Positions 50,717 to 60,178 of a stretch of 61,101 nucleotides of DNA are shown in pieces. Positions within the stretch are counted from its first letter, which is position 1, and every line of letters starts with the position of its first letter. The notes beneath the pieces are model-generated. The model made no database searches and had not been told where the DNA came from. It saw only the letters and a list, made by a program, of their open reading frames with translations. Origin of the DNA: Arthrobacter alkaliphilus (GTDB lineage: Bacteria > Actinomycetota > Actinomycetes > Actinomycetales > Micrococcaceae). The DNA lies in NCBI RefSeq assembly GCF_021483235.1, contig NZ_JAKEEC010000026.1:1-61101 (forward strand), given 5' to 3'. The position numbers and the translations under genes are program-made.

Positions 50717-51714
50717 CTGAACCGATCCGGGTCGGGTTACTGGCGGACCCCGCCTCGCCTACGGAAATCGCGCGCCTCCTGACTGACCTTGGTCCGCAGG
50801 ACGGCCGGGATAGCAGGGGCTGGGACATCGAGGTGGTGAGCGAACCCTTCACGGTGGATTGCGAGGACGTCGACACTGCCATGGCCCGGCTTCACGAACA
50901 TGCTCGACGGCACGAATGGGAAATGGTTATTGGGCTGACCGAACTTCCGTTTCGTGACGGGGATGAGGGCCGCTACTTGCTCGCCGAGGCCGACCGGCGG
51001 CAGTCCACAGCCATGCTGTCACTGCCGGCGCTCGGCGGGTTCGGCATGCGTGCTCGGGCCCGGCGTGCAGTACGCGCGCTGATCCGCGGCATGGCATCGG
51101 ATACGGAGGCGGACCATAGCCAGCAGATGCCGCGCTTCACCAGCCGCGGGCGGTTGCTTGTCGGCATGGTGCTTGCCAACCGTCCGTGGCTCCTGGTGCC
51201 CGGGCTCAAGTCAGCACTGGTGGCAGCGTTGGCAACAGGGGCGGTGGCAACCATTAACTCAACGGTTTGGTTGCTCGCCAGTTCGCTGTCGCCGTGGCGC
51301 CTTGTGGTCGCAACGATCGCCTCGATTGCCCTGGTTGTTGGGTGGCTCGTGGTCGACGGCGGACTGTGGGACCGGCCCGACGACGGTTCCGTGGACGCCA
51401 GGAAAAGATCCCGCCTCTACAACACCTCAACACTGATCACGCTGACAATCGGCATCATCATCTGCTACTTGGCGCTCTATGTGGTCAACCTGGCCTGGGC
51501 GCTGTTCATCCTCGACCCGGCCGTAATGGGCAACTATCTCCACTCGAAGCTCGGCTATGGCGACTTGTTCGTCCTGTCCTGGTTCGTCGCGTCCGCCGCG
51601 ACCGTCGGAGGCGCCCTTGGCACGGGACTGGAATCGGAGGAAGCAATCCGCGCGGCCGCGTACTCCAAACGGGAGGAGGAGCGCCGCAATCGCCTCGCAG
51701 GCAAGAAACCCTAG
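50713..51714 (+). CDS. Hypothetical membrane protein, translationally coupled
   Basis: 333 residues. The N-terminal 150 are soluble (IRVGLLADPASPTEIARLL, EWEMVIGLTELPFRDGDEGRYLLAEA in parts), with a RGRLLVGMVLANRPW turn. The C-terminal half has four hydrophobic helices (SALVAALATGAVATINSTVWLL, LVVATIASIALVVGWLVVDGGLW, LITLTIGIIICYLALYVVNLAWALFIL, GDLFVLSWFVASAATVGGALGTGL, in parts). I recognise no named family. GTG start at 50713 overlaps the stop of the leader peptide. A LacI-gene fragment lies antiparallel just beyond its stop. Confidence 0.65.
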   Translation: MTEPIRVGLLADPASPTEIARLLTDLGPQDGRDSRGWDIEVVSEPFTVDCEDVDTAMARLHEHARRHEWEMVIGLTELPFRDGDEGRYLLAEADRRQSTAMLSLPALGGFGMRARARRAVRALIRGMASDTEADHSQQMPRFTSRGRLLVGMVLANRPWLLVPGLKSALVAALATGAVATINSTVWLLASSLSPWRLVVATIASIALVVGWLVVDGGLWDRPDDGSVDARKRSRLYNTSTLITLTIGIIICYLALYVVNLAWALFILDPAVMGNYLHSKLGYGDLFVLSWFVASAATVGGALGTGLESEEAIRAAAYSKREEERRNRLAGKKP

Positions 51715-51717
51715 GCT

Positions 51718-52026
51718 GGTTGCCAATGCGGTGAAGTCCTGGCGCACCGTGGTCAGCGGCGGCAGGAAGTAGTCTGAACCTTCTCTATCGTCGAAGCCGA
51801 CGATGCTGACGTCGTCCGGCACGCGGACGCCGTTTTCAGCGAATGCCCGAATGAGCCCGAGGGCTGTGTGGTCGCTGGCTGCGAAAATTGCTTGGGGAAC
51901 CTTGCCGTCATGGACGAGTTGGAGGCCAGTTTCGTAGGCCCAGCGGGGGCTCCAGTCCCCCTCGAGGCAAAGCCCAGGAGTGAGCCCTGCAGCACGGAGA
52001 GCGGCCTCCCCCCGGTTCGGTCGGAT
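51718..52026 (-). pseudogene. Fragment of a LacI-family regulator (C-terminal half of ligand domain)
   Basis: One minus-strand frame, about 100 codons, reads RPNRGEAALRAAGL, EGDWSPRWAYETGLQLV, PQAIFAASDHTALGLIRAF, VPDDVSIVGFDD and DYFLPPLTTVRQDF, which is the late ligand-binding domain of LacI regulators. The N-terminal half (DNA-binding part) is missing, cut at the AraC gene stop. After TALAT the homology stops and the frame just runs on antisense to the upstream gene. No start codon fits. It is a decayed remnant. Confidence 0.75.
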
Positions 52027-52027
52027 G

Positions 52028-53050
52028 CTAGGGGCTCAATGACTCCCGCAGCTGTTGCATTGCAACACGAACTACGGTCTCGGATCGGTGGATCTCCCTC
52101 ACGTTCATCCCGGTAAACTCTTTCACTGCACGGCGCATGTTCTGGACGTTGCTGAATCCGCTTGATGTCGCGATTTCTGAGTAGGTCATTTTTTGTGCGT
52201 CGGCCTGAAGGAGGAGCTCCAGCGCTCTTCGAGTCCTCAACGCGCGTATACGCTCACCGAGGTGCAGTTCCTCATTCTCGAAGAAGTAGAACAGGGAGCG
52301 ACGGGAGAGATTGAACCTTTCGGCGACCATTGCAACGTCCAGATCGGGATCGCTAAAGCTGGCTTCAAGGTATTTCTTCACGGCCCGGCTTAGAGCTGGT
52401 TTCTGCGCCTCGTCGCTGACCGGCGTTTCGAGCAGGGAACCCACAAGGTTCGCCATCACGGATCGGAGGATGTCTGCAGTTCCCGACGCCTCCCGGTCGA
52501 TGCCTGGCCGCTTCCAACTCAACAGCGCAGGGATCACGAACGTGCCGACAATGGGGTGCTTTGCGAGGTCAGGCAGGCGAAGCAGGGAGCGCAACGCGCC
52601 CTCGCTCACCTCCAGACTGCTGCGGTCAACGTTGATCTGTACGGCATGAAAACCCTCCGGCGCATCGAAACTGCCGCCGACCGAGGTATCGATGAACCTG
52701 ACTGAGCCCGGCGGTATTGGCTCTGGTACGCCGTTGAGTGCGAGGGTCAGGGCGGGCGCTTTGCGGAAATAGACCAGCCGCAGGTCGTGGGTGTCGGGAT
52801 TGGGCGCCCACGAGCCCACTGCGGGGGCGTTGTATATTTCTATGAGGCTGAAGCCTGGACCGGCGAGGCTGAGGGCCGAAGGAGCGAAAAGCACCGGCGC
52901 CGCATCTTTCGACTTTTCCAACCGCATCGGAGCTTCGACAGCACTGCTGTACCAGGTTCGCCAGTGTTCGAACCTTTGTTCGGGAGTGAGGCCTTCCGGC
53001 ACAGTGTATCGTCGCAGCTGGCCGCTGTTCTCACCGGCAGATTGAGGCAT
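52028..53050 (-). CDS. AraC family transcriptional regulator
   Basis: 340 residues. The N-terminal 200 form a ligand or partner domain of the AraC_binding_2 type (ALSLAGPGFSLIEIYNAP, VRFIDTSVGGSFDAPEGFHAVQINVDRSS in parts). The C-terminal two HTH motifs are seen at DLDVAMVAERFNLSRRSLFYFF and MTYSEIATSSGFSNVQNMRRAVKEFTGM. AAGGAGGATGTT before the ATG is a strong site. Its stop abuts the LacI fragment. Direct target unknown; the ROK gene and the sugar operon lie next door. Confidence 0.88.
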   Translation of the reverse strand: MPQSAGENSGQLRRYTVPEGLTPEQRFEHWRTWYSSAVEAPMRLEKSKDAAPVLFAPSALSLAGPGFSLIEIYNAPAVGSWAPNPDTHDLRLVYFRKAPALTLALNGVPEPIPPGSVRFIDTSVGGSFDAPEGFHAVQINVDRSSLEVSEGALRSLLRLPDLAKHPIVGTFVIPALLSWKRPGIDREASGTADILRSVMANLVGSLLETPVSDEAQKPALSRAVKKYLEASFSDPDLDVAMVAERFNLSRRSLFYFFENEELHLGERIRALRTRRALELLLQADAQKMTYSEIATSSGFSNVQNMRRAVKEFTGMNVREIHRSETVVRVAMQQLRESLSP

Positions 53051-53216
53051 AACATCCTCCTTTTTCGCCAGCGTGGACCTTCATGGCGGTCCAAGGGCGG
53101 GGCCCCGGCGTCTTGGGGCAGCGGTCGCTGTGGCACGCAAGGCGGGCCAGAAAAGCCGCAGCTGGTAGGCCTATTTTAGTCGTGTGCATCTCTAATTGGT
53201 ACGTTGATGGCTTCTG

Positions 53217-54377
53217 TCATGCCACGGCGAGATCGTTGACCCGCTGCGGGGCGAGGACATGTTCGATGGCCAGGATGCCGGCCCCGACCACTCCGGCTTC
53301 CGGGCCGGTTTCGGATCGGGTGATAGTCAAGTGCTGGGTCGCCAAGGGGGTTGAGCGGGAATAGACGGTTTCACGGATGCCGGCAATCAAATCTTCTCCG
53401 GATTGTGCAAGGGATCCACCGACGACAATCAAGGAGGGGTTGATGAGGCTCACACACATGTTGAGCATCTCTCCGATGTCGCGGCCGGCCTGCCGTACGG
53501 CTTGAATGGCAGCCCGATCGCCCGAACGGACGAGTGAGACGACATCGTTCGCGGTGACCGCTTCGAGTCCGTTTTCGCGGAGATGGGCGGCGACGGCGGG
53601 TGCGCCTGCGATGGCTTCGAGGCAGGCGTCCTTGCCGCAGCGGCATTGGATCCCTGCCGCCTTGGAAATGGCAATATGGCCGACATCTCCTGCGACCCCT
53701 GCCGCGCCCCGTTGCAATATTCCCCCACTGATAATCCCGGAGCCTATGCCGGTGGCAACTTTAAGGAACATCATGTTGTCCTCGTTGGGCCAGCGAGTAG
53801 CCCGCTCGCCGAGGGCCATGATGTTGACGTCGTTGTCGACCAGTACGGGAACGTCAAAGGTCTGCTGAACGTATCCGGGTACATCGAATCCGTCCCATCC
53901 CGGCATGATCGGCGGGCTGGTCGGCTTTCCCGTGGAGTGTTCGACCGGACCGGGAAGCCCGATGCCGGCCGCGACGATGTCCGCTGCCGGACGCTTCGCC
54001 GTTTTCAAAAGACCCTGCAGCGTCATCGCCAGCCAGTCCAGAACAGCTTCCGGTCCGCACGAAATCTCTAACCGGTCAGTGGTTTCGAAAAGAATCTTGC
54101 CCGACAGGTCGGTGAGGGCCACGGTTGCGTGGGTTGCACCGATGTCGGCGGCAGCGGCCAGCCGCGAACCCGGGTTGAAGGCCAGCCGCGCCGAGGGGCG
54201 CCCTCCTGTCGATGCCGCATCCGACACCGGTACGACCAGTCCGAGCTCCAGGAGCGCCTCGAGGCGGGAACTGATAGCGGCCCTCCCCAACCCCGTTATC
54301 GCACCCAGCTCGGCCCTGGTTCGCGGACGCCCGTCCCGCAGAATGCGCAAAAGCTCGCCGGGGCCGCCGTTGTCCAT
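53217..54377 (-). CDS. ROK family transcriptional regulator
   Basis: 386 residues. N-terminal winged helix (LLRILRDGRPRTRAELGAITGLGRAAIS in parts) joined to a ROK sugar-kinase-like domain: ADIGATHATVALTD phosphate loop, GIGLPGPVEH, VLVDNDVNIMALGE, GIGSGIISGG, and the zinc site GDVGHIAIS ... CRCGKDACLEAIAG. This is the NagC/XylR-like repressor layout. It is divergent from the Gfo/Idh operon with a 244-bp gap; two direct repeats there are candidate operators. Sugar ligand unknown. Confidence 0.92.
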   Translation of the reverse strand: MDNGGPGELLRILRDGRPRTRAELGAITGLGRAAISSRLEALLELGLVVPVSDAASTGGRPSARLAFNPGSRLAAAADIGATHATVALTDLSGKILFETTDRLEISCGPEAVLDWLAMTLQGLLKTAKRPAADIVAAGIGLPGPVEHSTGKPTSPPIMPGWDGFDVPGYVQQTFDVPVLVDNDVNIMALGERATRWPNEDNMMFLKVATGIGSGIISGGILQRGAAGVAGDVGHIAISKAAGIQCRCGKDACLEAIAGAPAVAAHLRENGLEAVTANDVVSLVRSGDRAAIQAVRQAGRDIGEMLNMCVSLINPSLIVVGGSLAQSGEDLIAGIRETVYSRSTPLATQHLTITRSETGPEAGVVGAGILAIEHVLAPQRVNDLAVA

Positions 54378-54514
54378 ATCTCTCCATTTCGAGGGTCTAA
54401 AAGGTGGCTGGAGCTGGGCACCAATACGCCGCGCTCACAGGCCCGAGGGCACCTTGCCTCCACTCAGTGTTGAGGGGCATATTCGGTCCCGTCCACCCGT
54501 CCACGCCCAAAGCA

Positions 54515-54568
54515 TCAAAAGGTGCAACTTCGGCGTGCGCTCCATCGCCAAGAGCGTCAAAAGGTGCA
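54515..54568. promoter_or_regulatory. Two identical 12-bp direct repeats in the ROK / sugar operon promoter region
   Basis: TCAAAAGGTGCA occurs at 54515-54526 and 54557-54568, exactly 42 bp (about four helical turns) apart; flanks GC(A/G) before and ACTT-like after are also similar. Probably operator sites for the ROK regulator. Confidence 0.6.
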
Positions 54569-54621
54569 GACTTTTGCTTGCTCACTGACAAAAGCCGCGT
54601 GGTGCGTGTCACTGTGGCGGC

Positions 54622-55788
54622 ATGGAAAACGACAAAACCACGACAGCACCTTCCCGGATACGGGCTGGCTTCGTCGGTGCCGGGTTCATGGCTGACGTGC
54701 ACAGCAAAGCCGCCCGGGCCGCGGGGGCGGACCTCGCTGGCATCGCTTCCTCGAGCCATGCCAGCGCCGCCCGCGCCAAGGATCGCCTGGGCGTCACGCA
54801 GGCTTACGCCTCCGTCCAGGACCTCGTCGAGGACGACACGATCGACGTCATCCATGTGTGCACTCCCAACGTCACCCACGCCGCGCTCGCGGAGGCAGCC
54901 CTGAACGCAGGCAAGCATGTTGTCTGCGAGAAGCCCCTCGCCACCAATGTGAAGGACGCTGTGGCACTGACTGCCCTTGCGAACAGCCGGGGGCGCACCG
55001 CTGCGGTGCCTTTTATCTACCGTTTTCATCCCATGGTCCGGGAAGCTCGGGCCAGGGTGCGGCTTGGCCAAGTCGGACGTGTCCTGACCGTCCAGGGTTC
55101 ATTTCTTCAAGACTGGCTTCTGTCGAGCGAAGACGACGACTGGAGGGTCGATGAAAGCCTGGGCGGCCCCTCACGGGCCTTCGCCGATATCGGTTCGCAC
55201 CTGTGCGACGTCGTCGAATTCGTACTTGATGACCGGATCAGCAGCCTGGCCGCTCTGAACCGGACCGCCTTCAGTCAACGGGCGGGCCGGGACGTCCGGA
55301 CCGAGGACATTGTTTCGGTCGTCTTCGAGACGAGCGGCGGTGCCGTGGGGACGCTCCTGATCAGCCAGGTCGCCCCGGGGCGAAAGAACCGCCTGGCCCT
55401 GGAAATTTCAGGAACGACGGAAACACTGACCTTTGACCAGGAGCAACCGGAAACCCTGTGGGTCGGGCGCCGTTCCGGCTCCCAACTGCTGGTCCGCGAT
55501 CCGGCAGCCCTTGATCCATCCGCTGCCCGATACTGCAGCCTGCCCCCAGGCCATCCGCAGGGCTACCAGGATGCCTTCAACGCCTTCATCTCCGATGTTT
55601 ACCTCGCGGTGAGAACCGGGACAGTTCCGGACGGCTTGCCCCTGTTCGAGGACGGCCTGCGGGCTGCACGACTCACAGCAGCCGTCCAGCGCTCCGCCCG
55701 TGAAGGCGGCTGGCAAGAAGTTCCACCCAACCACCCGGAATCCACCGGGCGCAAAACACCACTATTAACCCTTAAGGAAAGGCAGTAG
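54622..55788 (+). CDS. Gfo/Idh/MocA family oxidoreductase
   Basis: 388 residues. Rossmann start RAGFVGAGFMADVHSKAARA, then VIHVCTPNVTHAALAEAALNAGKHVVCEKPLATNVK in parts with the EKP catalytic motif, and a C-terminal domain with WRVDESLGGPSRAFADIGSHLCDVVEFVL (usual D-x-G-x-H site). It would oxidise a sugar or inositol hydroxyl with NAD(P). First gene of the operon; next gene starts one base past its stop. Confidence 0.9.
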   Translation: MENDKTTTAPSRIRAGFVGAGFMADVHSKAARAAGADLAGIASSSHASAARAKDRLGVTQAYASVQDLVEDDTIDVIHVCTPNVTHAALAEAALNAGKHVVCEKPLATNVKDAVALTALANSRGRTAAVPFIYRFHPMVREARARVRLGQVGRVLTVQGSFLQDWLLSSEDDDWRVDESLGGPSRAFADIGSHLCDVVEFVLDDRISSLAALNRTAFSQRAGRDVRTEDIVSVVFETSGGAVGTLLISQVAPGRKNRLALEISGTTETLTFDQEQPETLWVGRRSGSQLLVRDPAALDPSAARYCSLPPGHPQGYQDAFNAFISDVYLAVRTGTVPDGLPLFEDGLRAARLTAAVQRSAREGGWQEVPPNHPESTGRKTPLLTLKERQ

Positions 55789-55789
55789 G

Positions 55790-57217
55790 ATGATCCGTTC
55801 TCTCCATCGCGCAATGCGATCCCGCATCGGTGCGGGCCTGGGAGCCGCGCTCACCGTGACCCTGTTGGCAACCGCATGCTCGGGCGGGCCGGCAGCACCC
55901 AACACCGCCGCAGCCAAACCGGCAGAACTGCGGATGCTCTACACCACCGATGAAGCCAATAGCGCCGCCGTCGCATCGCTTGTACCCCAATTCAAGGAAA
56001 AGTTCGGGATCGATCTGAAGATCGACAACCAGCCGTACGACGCGCTGCAGCAGAAGGTCTTCTCGGAGTTCGCGTCCAACAGCAGCTACTACGACATCGT
56101 CGTCGTCGATACCCCGTGGGCGCCGGCCCTCGTGCAGAACCTCGAACCCCTCACCCCGTACATCCAGAACCCGGCCCTCAACCCCGACAGCCCGCAATCC
56201 AACGTGAGTGACTTCATCCCCAAAGTGTTCTATGACACCGCTGTCTACAACGCTGAGTCCCCGATCAAGCGCTACCCGGATCCTACGGCGAAGCCGGACG
56301 TGTCCGCGATCAAGAACGCCGGATTCGACGTGTACGGAATGCCGATCCAGTCGAACGTGGCGGTCATGGCCTACCGCAGCGACCTCTTCAACGACCCGAC
56401 CCAAAAGGCGAACTTCAAAGCAAAGTATGGCAAGGACCTCACGGTTCCGAAGACTTGGGACGACTATGCCCAGGTAGCGGAGTTCTTCACCCAGCCCGAC
56501 AAGAAGCTTTACGGCACGACCGTCATGGCAGGTGTCGGAGACTGGGCCACGGACGACTTCAAGACCCTGCTGGCATCGTACGGCGGAGACGGGACGCTCG
56601 CGGACGAGGGCGGCAAGCCTTCGTTCAACACTCCGGAAGGGACCCAGGCCCTGGCCTATTACGCCAAGCTCGCACAAAGCGGACATGTCCCTCCGGGCAG
56701 CACATCAGCTGATTGGGGCACGACAGCCGAATCGTTCGGCAGCGGGCTGACCGCCATGACGATCAACTACCACGACCTCAAGCTCGCTGACAACGTCAAG
56801 GGCGGAACAATCGGCTACGCCCCCGTCCCCACCGCCAAGTCCGCCGGCCCGCACTTCGGTACATGGATGCTGAGCGTGAACAAGAATTCCAAGAACAAGG
56901 AATGGGCTTACCAGGGAATCAGCTGGCTGACTGCCGCTGAACAGCAGACGACGATGACCGCCAAGTCCCTGCACCCCAGCCGTGCCTCCGTCTACGCGGG
57001 TGTCAAGAGCGACAACCCCCTCGCTCCCTTCTACGACACCCTCGGGAAATCCCTCGCTGTCGGCGTTGGCCGCGCACGGCTGACCAACTACACCGAAGTC
57101 AGCCACGAAGTGGCCGTCGCGGTGAACAACGCGGCAACAGGCGCTTCCTCACCATCGGATGCCCTCAAGTCGGCATCAGACAAGGTTTCGGCCCTCCTTA
57201 AATCGGCCGGCTACTAA
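55790..57217 (+). CDS. Sugar-binding lipoprotein of ABC importer
   Basis: 475 residues, family 1 solute-binding protein. Lipobox LLATAC near residue 27. Then ELRMLYTTDEANSAAVASLVPQFKEKFGI, shown in parts, DIVVVDTPWAPALVQNLEPL, MPIQSNVAVMAYRSDLF and WGTTAESFGSGLTAM. Binds a sugar or glycoside outside the cell. ATG follows the Gfo/Idh stop by one base, with AAGGAAAGGCAG upstream. Confidence 0.9.
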   Translation: MIRSLHRAMRSRIGAGLGAALTVTLLATACSGGPAAPNTAAAKPAELRMLYTTDEANSAAVASLVPQFKEKFGIDLKIDNQPYDALQQKVFSEFASNSSYYDIVVVDTPWAPALVQNLEPLTPYIQNPALNPDSPQSNVSDFIPKVFYDTAVYNAESPIKRYPDPTAKPDVSAIKNAGFDVYGMPIQSNVAVMAYRSDLFNDPTQKANFKAKYGKDLTVPKTWDDYAQVAEFFTQPDKKLYGTTVMAGVGDWATDDFKTLLASYGGDGTLADEGGKPSFNTPEGTQALAYYAKLAQSGHVPPGSTSADWGTTAESFGSGLTAMTINYHDLKLADNVKGGTIGYAPVPTAKSAGPHFGTWMLSVNKNSKNKEWAYQGISWLTAAEQQTTMTAKSLHPSRASVYAGVKSDNPLAPFYDTLGKSLAVGVGRARLTNYTEVSHEVAVAVNNAATGASSPSDALKSASDKVSALLKSAGY

Positions 57218-57256
57218 CACAACGGACCGCTCAAGGTCGCCCAAGGAGTATCGACA

Positions 57257-58237
57257 ATGAAAGCAACCGCCGCACCATCGGATGCGTCCTTGACGGTTGA
57301 CTCTTCCCGCCTCGCGGCCGGCCGTACCACGGCCGGTCCGCGGGACAGGAAGCCGCTCACCTGGAAAAAACGTTCCACCCCGTGGGCCTACATGGCCCCG
57401 GCCATGCTCGTCCTGCTGCTGATGACGGTGGCCCCGGCCATCTTCATCTTCTACTCGGCCTTCCGCAACGACAAGATCCTCGGAGGAGCCGGCAAATTCG
57501 TCGGGTTGGACAACTTCATCAAGGCGGTCACCAACGCCTCCGTCCAGCACGCATTCCTCATCACTTTCGGCTTCGTCGCGGCTGCCGTGATCTTGGAGAT
57601 GATCCTGGGATTCGCCCTGGCACTACCGCTGGCGGCCCAGACCCGGGCCAACAAAGTCGGGGCCGCCCTCATGCTGCTCCCGTTCGCCGTCACCCCGGCG
57701 GTCGCGGCCATGGTTTTCAAGCAGCTGCTGAATCCCAACTACGGTTGGGTCGGTTACTACCTCGGCGTCTTCGGATTCCCCAAAGGCGTGGACCTGCTCG
57801 GGGATCCGACATCCGCATGGATCGTCCTGATCATTCTCGATCTGTGGCAGTGGACACCGTTCATCGCGCTGATCCTCATGGCCGGCCTCCAGTCCCTACC
57901 CGGAGAGCCCCGGGAAGCGGCCATGGTGGACGGAGCGACCCCATGGCAGATGTTCCGGCACATTACCTTTCCAGCCATGGTGCCGTTCATTGCCATCGCG
58001 GCGGTGCTGAGGACCATCCAAGCTTTCAAGACCTTCGATTCGTTCAAGATCCTCACCGGAGGCGGACCAGGTGAATCGACCGAAATCATCAACCTGGGCA
58101 TCTTCCGCGTAGGCCTTCAGAGCTTTAATGTCGGTCTCGCCTGCGCCTTGGGCGTGGTCTTCCTGATCATCCTCTCGCTCCTTGTCCCCTTCATGCTTCG
58201 CGTCATCGGCCGCCGAGCAGACCCCGAGGAAATGTAA
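57257..58237 (+). CDS. Sugar ABC transporter permease
   Basis: 326 residues, six helices after a 40-residue cytoplasmic start; coupling loop EPREAAMVDGATPWQMFRHITFP. Pairs with the permease at 58237. CAAGGAGTATCGACA precedes the ATG. Confidence 0.9.
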   Translation: MKATAAPSDASLTVDSSRLAAGRTTAGPRDRKPLTWKKRSTPWAYMAPAMLVLLLMTVAPAIFIFYSAFRNDKILGGAGKFVGLDNFIKAVTNASVQHAFLITFGFVAAAVILEMILGFALALPLAAQTRANKVGAALMLLPFAVTPAVAAMVFKQLLNPNYGWVGYYLGVFGFPKGVDLLGDPTSAWIVLIILDLWQWTPFIALILMAGLQSLPGEPREAAMVDGATPWQMFRHITFPAMVPFIAIAAVLRTIQAFKTFDSFKILTGGGPGESTEIINLGIFRVGLQSFNVGLACALGVVFLIILSLLVPFMLRVIGRRADPEEM

Positions 58238-59097
58238 TGACAACGACATCATCAACCAGCCGCGGCGGCGCAGCGGCACGCGTCATCATCGGACGCACTT
58301 TCCTGTGGGCATGGCTCCTGATCGGCCTCGTGCCGTTGGTGTTCATGCTTGTCACCTCCATCAAGCCGGCGGGGATAGCCAACCAGATTCCCCCGGCCTG
58401 GATCTTCCAGCCCACACTCGACAACTACGCCGCCGTGCTGTCACCCGGAGGCGGGAAATCCGAAAGCTTCGGTCAGCTGCTCAGCAACAGTGCCATTGTC
58501 AGTCTCGGTGCCACTGCCTTGGCAATCGTCGTCGGCGTCCCTGCCGCATATGCCCTGACAATGCGCGATTTTCGGGCCCGCAAAGGCCTCTCATCGTGGA
58601 TCCTGTCGACGTACATGTTCCCTCCCATCGTTGCTGTCATCCCGATTTTCGTCTTCGCCGGCAAGCTCGGGCTCATGGACACTTACCCGGTCCTGATCGT
58701 CCCGTATGCCGCCTTCAACCTGCCTATCGTGGTCTGGATCCTGCGCAGCTCCATCCTGCAGCTGCCCTACGAGATCCAGGAAGCAGCCATGGTCGACGGG
58801 GCCTCCACATGGCAGGTTCTCCGCCGGATCATCTGGCCTCTGCTGGTGCCGTCGGTCGCGACAGCCGCCGTGCTGACCATCGTCCTGTCCTGGAACGAAT
58901 TCCTGTTTGCCCTGTCCCTAACCCGCAGCGGAGCGAAGACCGCGCCTGTCGGCCTGCAGCAGTTCACCGGCATGTACGGGACGGACTGGGGAAACATCAC
59001 CGCCGCCGCGACCATGATCGTCGCACCCATTTTGGTTCTCATGGTCGTGCTGCGCCGCCAGATGGTAGCCGGCCTCACCTTCGGCGCGGTCAAGTAA
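58237..59097 (+). CDS. Carbohydrate ABC transporter permease
   Basis: 286 residues, six helices, coupling loop EIQEAAMVDGASTWQVLRRIIWP. The ATG shares its A with the stop (TAATG) of the first permease. No ATPase gene lies in the operon. Confidence 0.9.
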   Translation: MTTTSSTSRGGAAARVIIGRTFLWAWLLIGLVPLVFMLVTSIKPAGIANQIPPAWIFQPTLDNYAAVLSPGGGKSESFGQLLSNSAIVSLGATALAIVVGVPAAYALTMRDFRARKGLSSWILSTYMFPPIVAVIPIFVFAGKLGLMDTYPVLIVPYAAFNLPIVVWILRSSILQLPYEIQEAAMVDGASTWQVLRRIIWPLLVPSVATAAVLTIVLSWNEFLFALSLTRSGAKTAPVGLQQFTGMYGTDWGNITAAATMIVAPILVLMVVLRRQMVAGLTFGAVK

Positions 59098-59118
59098 ATG
59101 AGCATTGGAGAAACAAAA

Positions 59119-60147
59119 ATGAAAGCAGTTATCCTTCCCGGCGACAAACGAGTCACCGTTGTGGAACGCGACGTCCCGGAACCGGGACCATACGAGGTAC
59201 TGGTAAGGACCCGCGCATCCGCTATCTGCCGCAGCGACATGAGCATCTACTACGGCACCCCCATCGTCGGGGGCGAAGGTGCCGGCCAAGGTTCGGTAAT
59301 CCCCGGGCATGAAGCGGCCGGCGAAGTCGTCAAAATCGGGAGCGCGGTGACCCACGTCAAAGAAGGCGATCGGGTGGCCGGCTACCTCGCCCTGGGCTGC
59401 GGATTCTGCGAGTACTGCCTTAGCGGCTACATGATGCTGTGTGACGAGTGGAAATGCTTCGGTTTCGACGTCCACGGCGGTGACGCCGACTACTTTGTGC
59501 TTCCCGAACGCAATTGCCTTCAGCTCCCCGACGAACTCAGCTTCCGCGCCGGCGCAGTGATGACCGACATGGTCGGCAGCCAGTACCACGTGCAGAAGCA
59601 GCTCGGTGTGGCAGGCGGAAAAACCGTCGCTGTCTTCGGCATGGGACCGATGGGGTCCGCCGCGGTACTCATCGGCAAGGCTTTCGGCGCCCGGGTCATC
59701 GCAGTCGACGTCATCGACCACCGGCTCGAACAGGCCAGCTCGCTCGGCGCGGACGCCGTCATCAACAGCACAACAGTCGACGCAGTCCAGCAAATCCGGA
59801 ACCTCACCCAGGGCCGCGGAGCGGACATCTGCATCGATTGTTCCGGCAACCCCGCCGGACAGAACGCGGCTTTGGACGCCGCGGCCAAACTAGGCGCCGT
59901 CGCCTTCGTCGGCGAGTCGCGGGCGACACAGATCAACCCCAGCGACCAGATACTCCGGAAACTGCTCACGGTGGTCGGCGGCTGGTACTTCCCCATCAGC
60001 GACTGGGAAGAAATCGTACGCCTGGTCATCGACCAGAAAATCCCCGTCGAAAAGCTCATCAGCCACGACTTTTCCATCGATCAGGCCGAGGAAGCCTTCC
60101 GCGCCTTCGACCAGCGCGAAACCGAAAAAGCCGTCTTCGCCTGGTAA
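59119..60147 (+). CDS. Zinc-binding medium-chain dehydrogenase
   Basis: 342 residues. Catalytic zinc Cys in ASAICRSDMSIYYG, His in VIPGHEAAGEV, structural cluster CGFCEYCLSGYMMLC, NAD loop VAVFGMGPMGSAAVL. Sugar or polyol oxidation is expected. GGAGAAACAAAA places the start at the ATG 59119, not at 59098 next to the permease stop. Confidence 0.9.
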   Translation: MKAVILPGDKRVTVVERDVPEPGPYEVLVRTRASAICRSDMSIYYGTPIVGGEGAGQGSVIPGHEAAGEVVKIGSAVTHVKEGDRVAGYLALGCGFCEYCLSGYMMLCDEWKCFGFDVHGGDADYFVLPERNCLQLPDELSFRAGAVMTDMVGSQYHVQKQLGVAGGKTVAVFGMGPMGSAAVLIGKAFGARVIAVDVIDHRLEQASSLGADAVINSTTVDAVQQIRNLTQGRGADICIDCSGNPAGQNAALDAAAKLGAVAFVGESRATQINPSDQILRKLLTVVGGWYFPISDWEEIVRLVIDQKIPVEKLISHDFSIDQAEEAFRAFDQRETEKAVFAW

Positions 60148-60178
60148 ACCCCAACAGACGCTCCCAAGGAGAGAACCC

